DNA from: Streptomyces omiyaensis
GTDB lineage: Bacteria; Actinomycetota; Actinomycetes; Streptomycetales; Streptomycetaceae
Assembly (NCBI RefSeq): GCF_014650895.1
Contig: NZ_BMVV01000002.1
Location: 310,001 to 374,000 of the forward strand
Length of the DNA: 64,000 nt
Direction of reading: 5' to 3'
Shown here piece after piece: positions 8,500-16,643 of this stretch (the stretch's first letter is position 1; every line of letters starts with the position of its first letter). The notes beneath the pieces were generated by a model. The model was not told the origin of the DNA. It saw only the letters and a list, made by a program, of their open reading frames with translations, and searched no databases. A program made the translations under genes and the position numbers.

Positions 8500-8883
8500 A
8501 TGGGTCACGGAATCGACGCCGCCACCGGTGCCACCCCGCGCGAGCGGCTCGACGCCGTCGGCACCGCCGACGTCGCCGCCACCCTCCAGGCCCTCGCCAC
8601 CCCCTCCCGCCTGTACATCCTCGCCAGGCTCCAGGAAGGCCCCTGCTCGGTCGGCGACCTCGCCGAGGCCGTCGGCATGGAACCCTCCGCCTGCTCCCAC
8701 CAGTTGCGCCTGCTGCGCAACCTCGGCCTGGTCACCGGCGAGCGCCACGGCCGCTCGATCGTCTACGCGCTCTACGACAACCACGTCGCCGAACTCCTCG
8801 ACCAGGCCCTCTACCACGTGGAACACCTCCGCCTGGGGGTGCGCGACACCGGCGCCGAGTCGGGGGCGCGCCCCTCCTCCTGA
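8500..8883 (+). CDS. nmtR: NmtR-like Ni(II)/Co(II)-sensing ArsR repressor
   Basis: The 127-residue protein is an ArsR/SmtB winged-helix repressor, with the recognition helix in SACSHQLRLLRNLGLV. Features point to NmtR rather than other sensors. The N-terminus begins Met-Gly-His-Gly, so after Met removal Gly2 and His3 can bind nickel. The alpha-5 site is Asp93 and His95 (YDNHVAELLD), and the C-terminal ligands His106 and His109 sit in YHVEHL. These correspond to Asp91, His93, His104 and His107 of M. tuberculosis NmtR. It is divergent from the SPC-type metal ATPase and has a matching operator. Expected behaviour: it represses the exporter until Ni or Co binds. Confidence 0.88.
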   Translation: MGHGIDAATGATPRERLDAVGTADVAATLQALATPSRLYILARLQEGPCSVGDLAEAVGMEPSACSHQLRLLRNLGLVTGERHGRSIVYALYDNHVAELLDQALYHVEHLRLGVRDTGAESGARPSS

Positions 8884-8942
8884 GGGGGCGGGGCCCGGTG
8901 GGACGCGGGCGGCTGACGGGACACGGGGCCTGACGGGCGTGC

Positions 8943-9096
8943 GGGGGCCGGAGGGCTCGCGGGGTCCGGCGGGTGTGCTGGTTCGGAGGGCTCGCGGGGG
9001 CCGGAAGGCTCGCGGGGTCCGGGCGGGTGTGCGGAGGGCGGCGCGCCGAGGGGCGGCGGGCCGAGGGGCGGCGGGCCGAGGGGCGGCGCGCCGAGG
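8943..9096. repeat. G/C-rich direct repeats between nmtR and 9167
   Basis: Two diverged copies of a roughly 35-bp unit (GGGGCCGGAGGGCTCGCGGG...) occupy 8943-9031. Three exact and one partial 15-bp units GCCGAGGGGCGGCGG follow at 9045-9096. No coding content is evident; these look like expanded intergenic minisatellites. Confidence 0.6.
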
Positions 9097-9166
9097 AGCC
9101 GGGCGTCCGGTCGCGTACGAAGAATGGGATGGAACCGTACGAACCACCCCACGGGAGCCCCCGCCC

Positions 9167-10306
9167 ATGAGCACCGCCCCCACCTCCCCCGTCCGGATCG
9201 GCGCCCTCGCCCCGCTGACGCGCCCCGGCTGGACGGAGGCCGGCCGGCATCTGCTGGCCGGCCTCGAACTGGCCGTCGGGGAGGCCAACGCCGGCGGCGG
9301 GATCGCCGGAAGGCCGCTCGAACTCCTCGTCAGGGACACCGCCGCCGACCCGCGCCGAGCGGAGGCGGCCGTGGAGGAACTGGCCGGCCTCGGAGTCGCC
9401 GCCCTGGCGGGGGAGTACCACAGCGTCGCCGCGCGCGCCGCCGCCGCCCGGGCCGACGCGCTCGGTCTGCCCTTCCTCTGCTCCTCCGCGGTCCTCGACG
9501 CGCTCACCGAGCGGCCGAGCGACCGGGTCGCCCGGCTGGCCCCGGCGCAGTCCCACGGCTGGCGCGTCTACGCCGACTTCCTCCTCGCCGAGGGCCACTC
9601 CCGCATCGCGGTCGCCACCGAGCCGGGCGTCTACTGGGCGGCCGGCACCCGCATCCTCCGCGACCACCTGGCCCCGCGCGGCGGCACCGTCACGGAGCTC
9701 GACGCGCGGGCCCTGTCCGCCCGGGAACTCGCCGGCGAACTGGCCGCCGACGGCGCGACCGCCCTCCTCCTGCTGACCGGCTTCCCGGACCCGGCGGTTC
9801 CGCTCGTCAGGGCGGTCCGCCGGGACCCGCGCCTGGCCGGACTCCTCGTCGGCGCCCCCGCCGGCCAGCCGGAGTTCCCCGCGTGGGAGGCCCTCCTGAG
9901 GGGCGACGGCACCGGCATCCCCTTCCTCCGCTACCTCCCCGAACGCCCCACCCCCCTGGGCGCGCGGGTGGAGGCGACGCTCCGCGCCCGCCTGGCCGCG
10001 CCCCCCTCCTTCGTGGCCCTGGAGGGCTACGACACGATCGCCGTCCTCGCCGAGGCCCTCCGCGCCCACGGCACGGACCGGGACGCCGTCGCCGCCTCCT
10101 GGCCCCGGGTGACCGTGCGGGGCACCCGCGGCGAGATCCGCTTCACCCGCCCCGGCGACGCCCCCGTCCGCCAGTGGGCCTGGTCCCCCGTCCAGGTCGC
10201 CGACCGCGACCCCGCCGCACCGGCCCGCTTCCGCACCCTCCACGCCCTCCCCGGCGACCCCACCCTCCCCGCCCTCCCCGGGGCGGCGCCCACGGTCCGG
10301 AACTGA
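9167..10306 (+). CDS. Periplasmic-binding-fold protein without a signal peptide
   Basis: The 379-residue protein has the two-lobed type I binding-protein fold of branched-chain amino-acid receptors (Peripla_BP_6): VRIGALAPLTRPGWTEAGRHLLAGLELA at the N-terminus, IAGRPLELLVRDTAADPRRAEAAVEEL next, and FVALEGYDTIAVLAEAL near the end. It has no signal peptide, lipobox or Tat motif, and no ABC permease gene adjoins it. It is therefore probably cytosolic, perhaps a small-molecule sensor in the manner of AmiC. The start follows GGGAG. It could also have lost an export signal, but no in-frame upstream start with one is visible. Confidence 0.75.
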   Translation: MSTAPTSPVRIGALAPLTRPGWTEAGRHLLAGLELAVGEANAGGGIAGRPLELLVRDTAADPRRAEAAVEELAGLGVAALAGEYHSVAARAAAARADALGLPFLCSSAVLDALTERPSDRVARLAPAQSHGWRVYADFLLAEGHSRIAVATEPGVYWAAGTRILRDHLAPRGGTVTELDARALSARELAGELAADGATALLLLTGFPDPAVPLVRAVRRDPRLAGLLVGAPAGQPEFPAWEALLRGDGTGIPFLRYLPERPTPLGARVEATLRARLAAPPSFVALEGYDTIAVLAEALRAHGTDRDAVAASWPRVTVRGTRGEIRFTRPGDAPVRQWAWSPVQVADRDPAAPARFRTLHALPGDPTLPALPGAAPTVRN

Positions 10307-10495
10307 GCCACGCGCGCGTGCCCCGGCACCGGGCCGGGGACCTCCTGGCAGAATCCGGCCGCCCGTTCGAGGGTGGTGATCGGCGACCACGAAGGCGACC
10401 TCCGTACCGCCTGACGGGGCATGGCGCCCCCGCGGCGGATGGGGAAGGATGCGCGGGAGGCGACAGACTGCGGAACACACCGGGGTGGGGCGGCC

Positions 10496-11159
10496 ATGGT
10501 CCGGACGGAACCGACGCACACGGACGCGCACACGGACGCGCACACGCACGCGCACGCGGCCACGAACGCGCACGCGGACGCGCATACGACCGGGAAGGCG
10601 ACCGGTGAGGCAACCGGGAAGGCGAACGGGAACGCCGGCCCGGAGGCGCGCGACCTCTGGGCGGCGGAGGCGTACGCCGTCCTCACGACCGTCGCGCGGA
10701 CCTACCACGCCGTGATCACGTAACAAGGAGCTCGGCGAGCAGATCCAGAGCGGGACGGGGCTCCGGACCAAGGTCCTGCTGCACCAATGGATCGGCCCGA
10801 TCCTGGGACGGGTCGTGCGCGAGGCGCACCGCAGGGGCGACCCGCCGCTGACGGCGCTGGTCGTCCACACCGACGACGGCAAGGTCGGGAGCGGCTACGA
10901 AGAAGTCCTCGCCCTCGCCGGACTGCCGCCGGTCGAGGGCGAGACGGAGCGCGAACTCCACGCGGCCGAGTCACGCCTCGCGTGCTACCGCCACTTCGGC
11001 GCGGCCCTCCCGGCCGGCGGCGGAGTGCCCGCGCTCGCCCCCCGGGCGGCCGCCGCCCGGGCCCGCCGACGGCAGGACCACCCGGAGCGCCCTCCGCGGA
11101 TCTGCGACCGCTGCCACGTCCAGCTCCCCGCGACGGGCCTCTGCGACTCCTGCGCCTGA
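10496..11159 (+). pseudogene. Frameshifted conserved actinobacterial protein with His-rich leader
   Basis: The first frame runs from ATG 10496 to a stop at 10721-10723, ending ...TYHAVIT. Dropping one A from the TAAC at 10721-10724 restores TAC-AAG-GAG and continues as YKELGEQIQSG, LHQWIGPILGRVVREAHRRG and LTALVVHTDDGKVGSGYEEV to the stop at 11159. The combined product is about 220 residues and ends with a CDRCHVQLPATGLCDSC zinc-ribbon motif. Residues 5-30 are a His/Thr/Ala repeat encoded by a short tandem DNA repeat. I do not recognise the family's function. The shift is either a real disruption, a sequencing error, or less likely programmed; the downstream part could restart at ATG 10815. 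Confidence 0.65.
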
Positions 11160-11256
11160 ACCACCGGACGCCCCCTCCCGCGTGGCTCCCTTCGCCCCGC
11201 CGCGTGACTCCCCTTCGCGACAGGCCCCTTGCGGGGCGTGCCCCGGCCGTCCGGCC

Positions 11257-12084
11257 TCAGAGCGCGGTGGACAGCGCCACGTGCCGCCACTGCTCCAGCT
11301 CGCGCCGTACGAGCTCCAGCTTCGCCTCGACCCGCTCGACCGCGTCCGCGCCGAGCTGCAGGCGCAGCGGCGGCTCGGCGGCCTCCGTGAGGTCGACGAC
11401 GGCCTTCGCCGCCTTCGCGGGGTCGCCCGGCTGACGGCCGTCGAATCCGGCCAGTGCCTCGCGCACCGGACCGGTGGCGACGGCGTAGTCGGCGACGGTG
11501 GCCGGTTCGACCCGCAGGCTCGGACCGCTGAGGAAGTCGGTGCGGAAACCGCCCGGCTCCACGATCGTGACGCGCACACCGAGCGGGGCCAGCTCTCCGT
11601 GCAGCGCCTCCGATATGCCCTCCAGGGCGAACTTCGAGGCGCCGTACAGACCCACCGCCGGCGCGGTGGCGAAGCCCCCCACGGAGCCGATGTTCAGGAC
11701 GTGCCCGGAACGCTGGGCGCGCAAGGTCGGCAGGGTCGCCCGCAGGGTGTTGAGCACGCCGAAGACGTTCACGTCGAACAGGGCCCGGACGGCGCGGTCG
11801 GAGGTCTCCTCGACCGCGCCCACGAGCCCGTGACCGGCGTTGTTGACCACGACGTCGATCCGGCCGAACCGTGCCAGGCCGGCCTCCACCGCGGCCGCCG
11901 GCTGCTCCGGCTCGGTCACGTCCGCGTCCACGGCGAGCAGCCCCTCCGGCACGCGCGGGTAGGCCCGCAGCACCGCCGAGGCGTCCCGCGCCGTGGCGAT
12001 CACGCCGTGCCCCCGCTCCAGCGCCTCCCGGGTGATCTCCGCACCGAGCCCCCGCGAAGCCCCCGTGACGAACCACACGCTCAT
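11257..12084 (-). CDS. Short-chain dehydrogenase/reductase
   Basis: The 275-residue cytosolic oxidoreductase has the classical SDR motifs: TGASRGLG nucleotide loop at residues 7-14, NNAGHGLVG, catalytic Ser in NIGSVGGFA, and YGASK with Tyr and Lys. The C-terminal extension of about 60 residues after EPGGFRTDFL is common in actinobacterial members. Substrate unknown. The start at 12084 follows GGGGAG. It is divergent from a MerR regulator, and its promoter has the over-long 19-bp spacer that MerR proteins activate by untwisting, so inducible activation is expected. Confidence 0.9.
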   Translation of the reverse strand: MSVWFVTGASRGLGAEITREALERGHGVIATARDASAVLRAYPRVPEGLLAVDADVTEPEQPAAAVEAGLARFGRIDVVVNNAGHGLVGAVEETSDRAVRALFDVNVFGVLNTLRATLPTLRAQRSGHVLNIGSVGGFATAPAVGLYGASKFALEGISEALHGELAPLGVRVTIVEPGGFRTDFLSGPSLRVEPATVADYAVATGPVREALAGFDGRQPGDPAKAAKAVVDLTEAAEPPLRLQLGADAVERVEAKLELVRRELEQWRHVALSTAL

Positions 12085-12175
12085 GTTCTCCCCGATCCAC
12101 ACGCCCGAAGCCCAGGCCGCGCGACCCCGGGTCTCCGAAGCCCCGCGGCCTGATGGACCGACGGCCCACACCCCG

Positions 12176-12206
12176 AAGCTAGAACCTAGAGTCGGGTCTA
12201 GATCAA
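12176..12206 (-). promoter_or_regulatory. MerR-type promoter with 19-bp spacer
   Basis: On the minus strand TTGATC (12201-12206) and TAGCTT (12176-12181) are 19 bases apart. The spacer contains the dyad CTAGA...CTCTAG. This is the classic MerR-activated geometry, facing the SDR gene; the MerR gene starts 27 bp beyond. Confidence 0.8.
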
Positions 12207-12232
12207 CAGCCGTACGGGGGAGGAGCGCGGGC

Positions 12233-12643
12233 ATGGACCTGAGCATCGGCGAAGTGGCGCGGCGCAGCGGACTGAGCGTGCACGCGCTCCGCTTCTACGA
12301 GCGGGAGGGCCTGTTCGCCAACCCGGTGCGCCGCCTCTCGAACGGCCGCCGGGTCTACCACGAGGAAGACCTGGAGTGGCTGGCGATCTGCACCAGGCTG
12401 CGCTCCTCCGGCATGCCGCTGGCGATGATCCGCGAGTACATCGACCTCGCCCGCCAGGGCCCCGGCAACGAACGCGAACGCCTGGAGATCCTCCGCCGGC
12501 ACCAGCGCCACGTCGAGGCGCGGATCCGCGAGCTCCAGGACACCCTGGACGTGATGAGCCACAAGGTGCGCGTCTACGAGGACCACCTGGCCCGGGGCGA
12601 AGCCGACCGCCTCTGGAACCCCTCCCACCCCGACCCCGCCTGA
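12233..12643 (+). CDS. MerR family transcriptional regulator
   Basis: The 136-residue protein has an N-terminal MerR winged helix: LSIGEVARRSGLSVHALRFYEREGL, then RVYHEEDLEWL. A long dimerisation helix with ERERLEILRRHQRHVEARIREL follows. No metal-binding cysteines are present, so it is not a metal or SoxR-type sensor. It more likely responds to an organic or electrophilic compound. GGGAGGAG precedes the start. It is paired with the divergent SDR gene. Confidence 0.92.
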   Translation: MDLSIGEVARRSGLSVHALRFYEREGLFANPVRRLSNGRRVYHEEDLEWLAICTRLRSSGMPLAMIREYIDLARQGPGNERERLEILRRHQRHVEARIRELQDTLDVMSHKVRVYEDHLARGEADRLWNPSHPDPA

Positions 12644-12733
12644 AACGGGCGGCACAAGCCCCCCGGACAGGCGGGGGAGGAGGAACGGGCAACGGGGAAC
12701 GGACGACGGACAACGGGCAACGAGGCGGGGGTA

Positions 12734-14632
12734 CTACTCCACGTCGACCCCGTATCCGCGCACGAGGGTCTCCAGGCCGTGGTCGTAGCCCTGGCCGACG
12801 GCACGGAAGCGCCACAGCGGCCCCCGGCGGTAGATCTCGGCGAGGAGCAGGGTGCGTTCGCTGGTGGCCGCGTCCAGCGTGGCCTGGGCCGCGGCCGGAG
12901 CGTCGACGCCCGGTGCGAGGGTGATCTGGACCGCGCCGACGTCGCCGAAGGTGGCGGCACCGTCGACGGCGGCGGCGATCGCGATCCTGCGGGCGGCGGG
13001 AGGCAGCGCCGCGAGGTCGACGGCGATGGTCTGCTCGGTCGGGCCGTCGCAGAGGAGACGGACGGCTCCGTCGGGGCTCTCCGGCGCGCTGTAGAAGACG
13101 AAGTCCCCGTCGCAGGAGACCTGCTCGTCCTCGTCGAGGACGAAGGCGACGACGTCGATCTCGCAGTTCGTCTGCTGCGCCCAGGAGGCACTCGCGTACC
13201 AGCGGCCGGCGGGGGGAAGCGCGGGGAGGTCGACGACCCCGCCGCGCGGCAGGACGTCGGTCGTCGCCCTGTCCCGGGCGGGCACGCCGGCGGGCTCGGG
13301 GGCCGGGGTTCCGAGCCAGTCGTGCGCGTGGACCGGGAGCTCCAGCGCGGCGATGCGGGCCATGCGGCGGTCGCGCTCGCCCCCGGGGAAGAGGACGACG
13401 TCGGTGACGCTCGCCGAGAGGTTGATCGCGGCGGCCCCGCCCAGTTCGACGACCCTGGCCCGGGCGGCGGCCGCCTCCTCGTGGGTGCCGCCCAGCACCA
13501 GGACCCGCCGCCGTCCGAACGGCTTGGCGGAGCGAGCGCCGGGGGACGGTGCGGCCGGGGACGGCGCGGAGCCCGAAGCCGCGGCGGGGGACGGCGGGAC
13601 GGGGGAGGGCGCGATGGGCGAGGCCGCGACGGGCGAGGGCGCCGCCTCCGCGGCGGGCGCGGCGGGCGCGGCGGGAGTGGCGGCGGCCGGCCCCTTCCCC
13701 GCTGCCCGAACCTCGTGCGGCGTCCCGGGACGGACCTCTCCCAACAGCTCGAGGAACGTGTGCTCGTCGATGACGGTGACGCCTTCGGCGAGCGCGCGCC
13801 GCGCCTTCGCCGAGCCCGAGGCCGCGTCGTCGGTGACGAGAGCGCTGGTGTGCCGGCTCACCGACGACATGATGTTGAGGCCGGCGGCGACGGACCGGGC
13901 CACCAGCTCGGCCCGGGAGGTCGCCGTCTCGCCGGTGATGGCGATCTTCATGCCCTGGACGAGCGGCCCGCCGGGCGCCAGACGGCCCGGGTTCCGGTAG
14001 GCGCACGGGGCCTTCGGCGGATTCGGCGCGAACCGCGGATCCTGCCGGGGAGGGCAGGGCACCAGCGGCAGCGGGACGTCCAGTCGTGCGGCTTCGGCCA
14101 GGGAGGGCCGGAAGATCCCGGCGAGGACGCGCGTGTCGTCCAGCGCGTCATGGGCCTTGGTCTGCGGCACGCCGTAGTGGGCGGCCAGCGACGCCAGGCT
14201 GAGGTCGGCGGCGGGCGGATCCACGCGCCGGTTCAGCGCCAGGGTGCACAGCCGCTGTGCGACGGGGAGAGGGAGCCGGGCGCGGGCGAACTCGTGGGCC
14301 AGGAAGTCGTAGTCGAACTGCGCGTTGTGGGCCACCATGACGCGGTCCTGCAACAGCGCCCCGATCCGCCCGGCCACCTGCGCGAAGGTCGGGGCGCCGC
14401 TCAGCCGCTCGGCGGTCAGGCCGTGGATGTGCACGGGGCCGGGGTCGCAGCCCGGGTTCAGCAGGGTGGAGTACTCGCCGGTCTGGGTCCCGTCCGGTCC
14501 GAAGGTCAGCACCGCGATCGAGAGGATCCGGTCGCGCCGGGCGATCAGGCCGGACGTCTCGACGTCGACCAGGGCCCAGTCGTACGCGTAGTCGGGCAGG
14601 TGTGACACGTCGAGCGAGGCGGCGGGAGGCAT
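12734..14632 (-). CDS. DEDDh exonuclease - BRCT - BRCT-like - TerD fusion
   Basis: The 632-residue protein has four parts. Residues about 16-180 are a DnaQ/RNase T-type 3'-5' exonuclease with all catalytic residues: Asp23, Glu25, Asp107, His161, Asp166. Residues about 222-300 are a BRCT domain (GMKIAITGETATSRAELVARSV). An Ala/Pro/Ser-rich linker (about 310-370) leads to a second BRCT-like segment (RRVLVLGGTHEEAAAARA). The last 165 residues are a TerD domain, with the acidic calcium-binding stretch LDEDEQVSCDGDFVFYS. TerD proteins belong to chemical-stress and phage-related Ter systems, for which a DNA-processing role has been proposed; this fusion links both directly. No clear ribosome site precedes the ATG. 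Confidence 0.88.
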   Translation of the reverse strand: MPPAASLDVSHLPDYAYDWALVDVETSGLIARRDRILSIAVLTFGPDGTQTGEYSTLLNPGCDPGPVHIHGLTAERLSGAPTFAQVAGRIGALLQDRVMVAHNAQFDYDFLAHEFARARLPLPVAQRLCTLALNRRVDPPAADLSLASLAAHYGVPQTKAHDALDDTRVLAGIFRPSLAEAARLDVPLPLVPCPPRQDPRFAPNPPKAPCAYRNPGRLAPGGPLVQGMKIAITGETATSRAELVARSVAAGLNIMSSVSRHTSALVTDDAASGSAKARRALAEGVTVIDEHTFLELLGEVRPGTPHEVRAAGKGPAAATPAAPAAPAAEAAPSPVAASPIAPSPVPPSPAAASGSAPSPAAPSPGARSAKPFGRRRVLVLGGTHEEAAAARARVVELGGAAAINLSASVTDVVLFPGGERDRRMARIAALELPVHAHDWLGTPAPEPAGVPARDRATTDVLPRGGVVDLPALPPAGRWYASASWAQQTNCEIDVVAFVLDEDEQVSCDGDFVFYSAPESPDGAVRLLCDGPTEQTIAVDLAALPPAARRIAIAAAVDGAATFGDVGAVQITLAPGVDAPAAAQATLDAATSERTLLLAEIYRRGPLWRFRAVGQGYDHGLETLVRGYGVDVE

Positions 14633-14943
14633 GACGGTAAGGATGATCCGGGCGAGATCGCGACTTCAACCCGAATGCCGATTTGTCCCCTTCGCTCACG
14701 ACACCGCCGCGCGGCGCCACTCCTCGAAGGCGCCGTACGGCCTGGCGCCGTCGGGGATCCGAGGAGCCCCCGCCGACGTCCCGACCACCCGGGCAACGGC
14801 CGTTCCGGCATGAACCGGGTGTTCGGGCCGGGACCGCCGGCCGGCGACCGGACGCGGTGGCGCCCCGGGGAGAAAACCCGCGAGCCGGCCCGGAAACGCC
14901 CTTCCCCGCACCTGTCCCGATGACCGAAAACCCCCCGAACAGC

Positions 14944-14968
14944 AAAAAGACCCTCCCGAAGGAGGGTC
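14944..14968 (-). terminator. Original tRNA-Arg terminator, left of attL
   Basis: Read on the minus strand it is GACCCTCC-TTCG-GGAGGGTC followed by TTTTT, a textbook intrinsic terminator. It sits just beyond the left att copy and probably ended the tRNA gene before integration. Confidence 0.85.
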
Positions 14969-14973
14969 TCCGC

Positions 14974-15021
14974 CTGTGCGCCCCCGGCAGGACTCGAACC
15001 TGCGGCCAAGTGCTTAGAAGG
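14974..15021. repeat. attL: 48-bp copy of the tRNA-Arg 3' end
   Basis: Identical to 33449-33496. It holds the 3' part of the tRNA from the anticodon loop onward, but not the 5' half, so it is not a working tRNA. Sequence diverges at 15022. Confidence 0.92.
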
Positions 15022-15165
15022 GACTGGGGCACAACAGCGACCTTAGGCTGCTGACCAGGTACTTCGATCCCCTCTAGCGTGCTCTCTCGGAACCTTCCCC
15101 GCGTATCCACCGGAGGGCCTGGTTCCGAGCGCTGATAGAGCATGTTCCATCTACTTTCTGAAATA

Positions 15166-15261
15166 TCGCGACTCAAGCGACTCATCGCGTCTCAGTGCAG
15201 GTCAGAGGGGGTTCCAATGAGACGAGTACTGCGACTCATCGCGTCTCAGATCGCGACTCAG
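15166..15261. repeat. GCGACTC-type repeats near attL
   Basis: TCGCGACTCAAGCGACTCA lies at 15166-15184. GCGACTCATCGCGTCTCAG occurs twice, at 15177-15195 and 15231-15249. TCGCGACTCAG follows at 15251-15261. The first 19-mer recurs exactly, inverted, at 31623-31641 just upstream of xis-int. Likely binding sites for Int, Xis or an element regulator. Confidence 0.75.
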
Positions 15262-15272
15262 CCTGCAACGCC

Positions 15273-15305
15273 GAAGAGACCACCGCGTGCGGCGGTGGTC
15301 TCTTC
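15273..15305 (-). terminator. Strong hairpin terminator
   Basis: A 14-bp perfect stem, GAAGAGACCACCGC with GCGGTGGTCTCTTC, closes a 5-base loop. It lies 49 bp beyond the stop of the minus-strand gene ending at 15354. Confidence 0.75.
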
Positions 15306-15353
15306 TCCAGTGCATCGACAGCCGTCATCGTGGTGGCCGGCCTCGGTGCCCGC

Positions 15354-15791
15354 TCAGTTGGGCAGAGGACCGCCCCAAGCTCGCTCGGTCAGCTCGCCCA
15401 AGACTCCCGGTGCGACCGTCCGCGGGTCGACGGCCTCACTGGGCGCGGACGTCTTGTACGTACCTTCTGGCTGCTCGGATCGGTCGTAGTCCTTCACCCA
15501 GAACACCCGGCGGACGAACCTGCCAGTGTCTCCGCTCGGGGCATCCGACCTGAGCACGGAGTAGCCCACCCTCCTACCTGTCCCGTTCCACCCCACAGGC
15601 TTCTGCCGGGTCGTGGACAAACGCACCACGGTCTGGCGGACGTAGTCGAAGTCACCCACGTCTTCGGTCCAGACGATCCGTTCCTCGTGCTCCAAAGCCG
15701 CACGATCCTTCAGCAAGGCTCCTCCTGAGCTCGATGCAGTTGCCCCGCCGGCGAGCCTCCCCAGGCCCTGCATGCTGCATGCCTGAGACAT
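15354..15791 (-). CDS. Hypothetical protein, AICE cargo
   Basis: A 145-residue basic protein of unknown function. Its middle has well-formed mixed sequence (ERIVWTEDVGDFDYVRQTVV, then FVRRVFWVKDYDRSEQPEG) unlike a shadow frame, and a terminator follows it. The alternation of strands and aromatic residues suggests a small beta-rich fold. The start is uncertain: ATG 15791 has a weak GAGG upstream, and ATG 15773 is possible. No motif allows a functional guess. It lies between attL and the low-G+C module, a usual place for cargo. Confidence 0.5.
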   Translation of the reverse strand: MSQACSMQGLGRLAGGATASSSGGALLKDRAALEHEERIVWTEDVGDFDYVRQTVVRLSTTRQKPVGWNGTGRRVGYSVLRSDAPSGDTGRFVRRVFWVKDYDRSEQPEGTYKTSAPSEAVDPRTVAPGVLGELTERAWGGPLPN

Positions 15792-16206
15792 CAGCCCGAT
15801 GCCCTCATGAGGTCGCAAGAGGCCACCCGCTTCTTGTTGCGTAGTAAGTGGCGCGCCTCCCTAACTGGCCTCGGGCTCCTGCTGCTGATCCAGGTCGCAG
15901 CGACCGAGGACTGGTGGCTGCTGGCGGATGTTGGTGTCCCTGGGCCGCCCTCGGACGGCTCAGGGACACCAACTATCCACTTCGCGTAAGCCTCCCCGCC
16001 AGCAGCAGCCCTCAGCGGATAGGCACGAACCACCCTGCTGGAACGCACTGTCTTGCCTATGCTGGCCGATCGGCTACCACCGCTTTAAGAGTTCGATCGA
16101 ACCGACCGCGCATAGCCAACGGCCGAGGGCTCCTCTACCGCTGGAAACCATCTTCGGCCACGCGCGTCCTAGCCTGTTGATGTCAGCCGTGGATGTCAGT
16201 CAGTGG
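15792..16206. other. Non-coding region with a long hairpin
   Basis: No convincing gene in this 415-bp gap. At 15930-15973 there is a perfect 13-bp inverted repeat, GTTGGTGTCCCTG and CAGGGACACCAAC. A GU pair and four inner pairs (GCCG/CGGC) extend it to an 18-bp stem with an 8-base loop. It probably terminates the minus-strand cargo transcript coming from 16.2-18.1 kb. Confidence 0.6.
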
Positions 16207-16395
16207 TCACCACCAAGACCACTTCTTGTTCCGAAGCTCCTGCTTCTTTGCCGCGGCTTCCTTCTTCTTGCGGTCCGCCTGTGCCCGAGCGGTCCACTCT
16301 CCTTGATGCCTCCAACACTGACCGCTGCCCAGGTCAGCCGGCCGCTTACACCGGCCTCCCCTCTTCGTCGGAGCCCCGCACCTCGGCTGGGTCAC
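16207..16395 (-). CDS. Small zinc-finger-like protein
   Basis: A 62-residue protein with a Cys-Cys-Cys-His pattern at its start (RCGAPTKRGGRCKRPA, then GQCWRHQG), followed by a Lys/Ala/Gln-rich tail that should be helical. Small CGAPT-type zinc proteins of this kind are frequent on phages, plasmids and AICEs; their role is unknown. I chose GTG 16395 because GGAG lies seven bases upstream and the zinc motif then starts at residue 4. It lies about 250 bp after the membrane-protein gene of the two-gene cargo module on the same strand. Confidence 0.65.
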   Translation of the reverse strand: MTQPRCGAPTKRGGRCKRPADLGSGQCWRHQGEWTARAQADRKKKEAAAKKQELRNKKWSWW

Positions 16396-16643
16396 CGTCT
16401 CTCCTCTCCCTTCCGGGAACCCGTATGGACTCTGGCAGAATTCAGTCCATGCGGCGGCCAAGGAAGGCGCACAGGGGTGCACAGTGAGGCACACGGCTCC
16501 AGAGGGGGCGCGTTCTGGCCCCATTTCCGCAGGTCAGAGCCCTTCTTTGGGTCGGGTCTCGTCGCCCCGGCCGCGTATAGACCACGCTGCCTATCGAAAA
16601 TGAAGTGGCGCGTGCGCCAAGACTTGGCGCGATCAGGTGAGTT

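Larger units (their letters stand above)
15022..15353. other. Left-end non-coding region of the AICE
   Basis: No gene is visible. The stretch contains the att-adjacent sequence, the GCGACTC repeat cluster (15166-15261) and a terminator (15273-15305). It is the natural place for integrase arm-type or Xis sites. Confidence 0.5.

Noticed and set aside
10500..10590. CRISPR array
   Set aside because: Repeat units are about 12 bp without unique spacers and lie in an open frame.
14974..15021. A second tRNA-Arg gene
   Set aside because: Only the 3' part is present; the acceptor 5' strand and D arm are absent. It is an att site.
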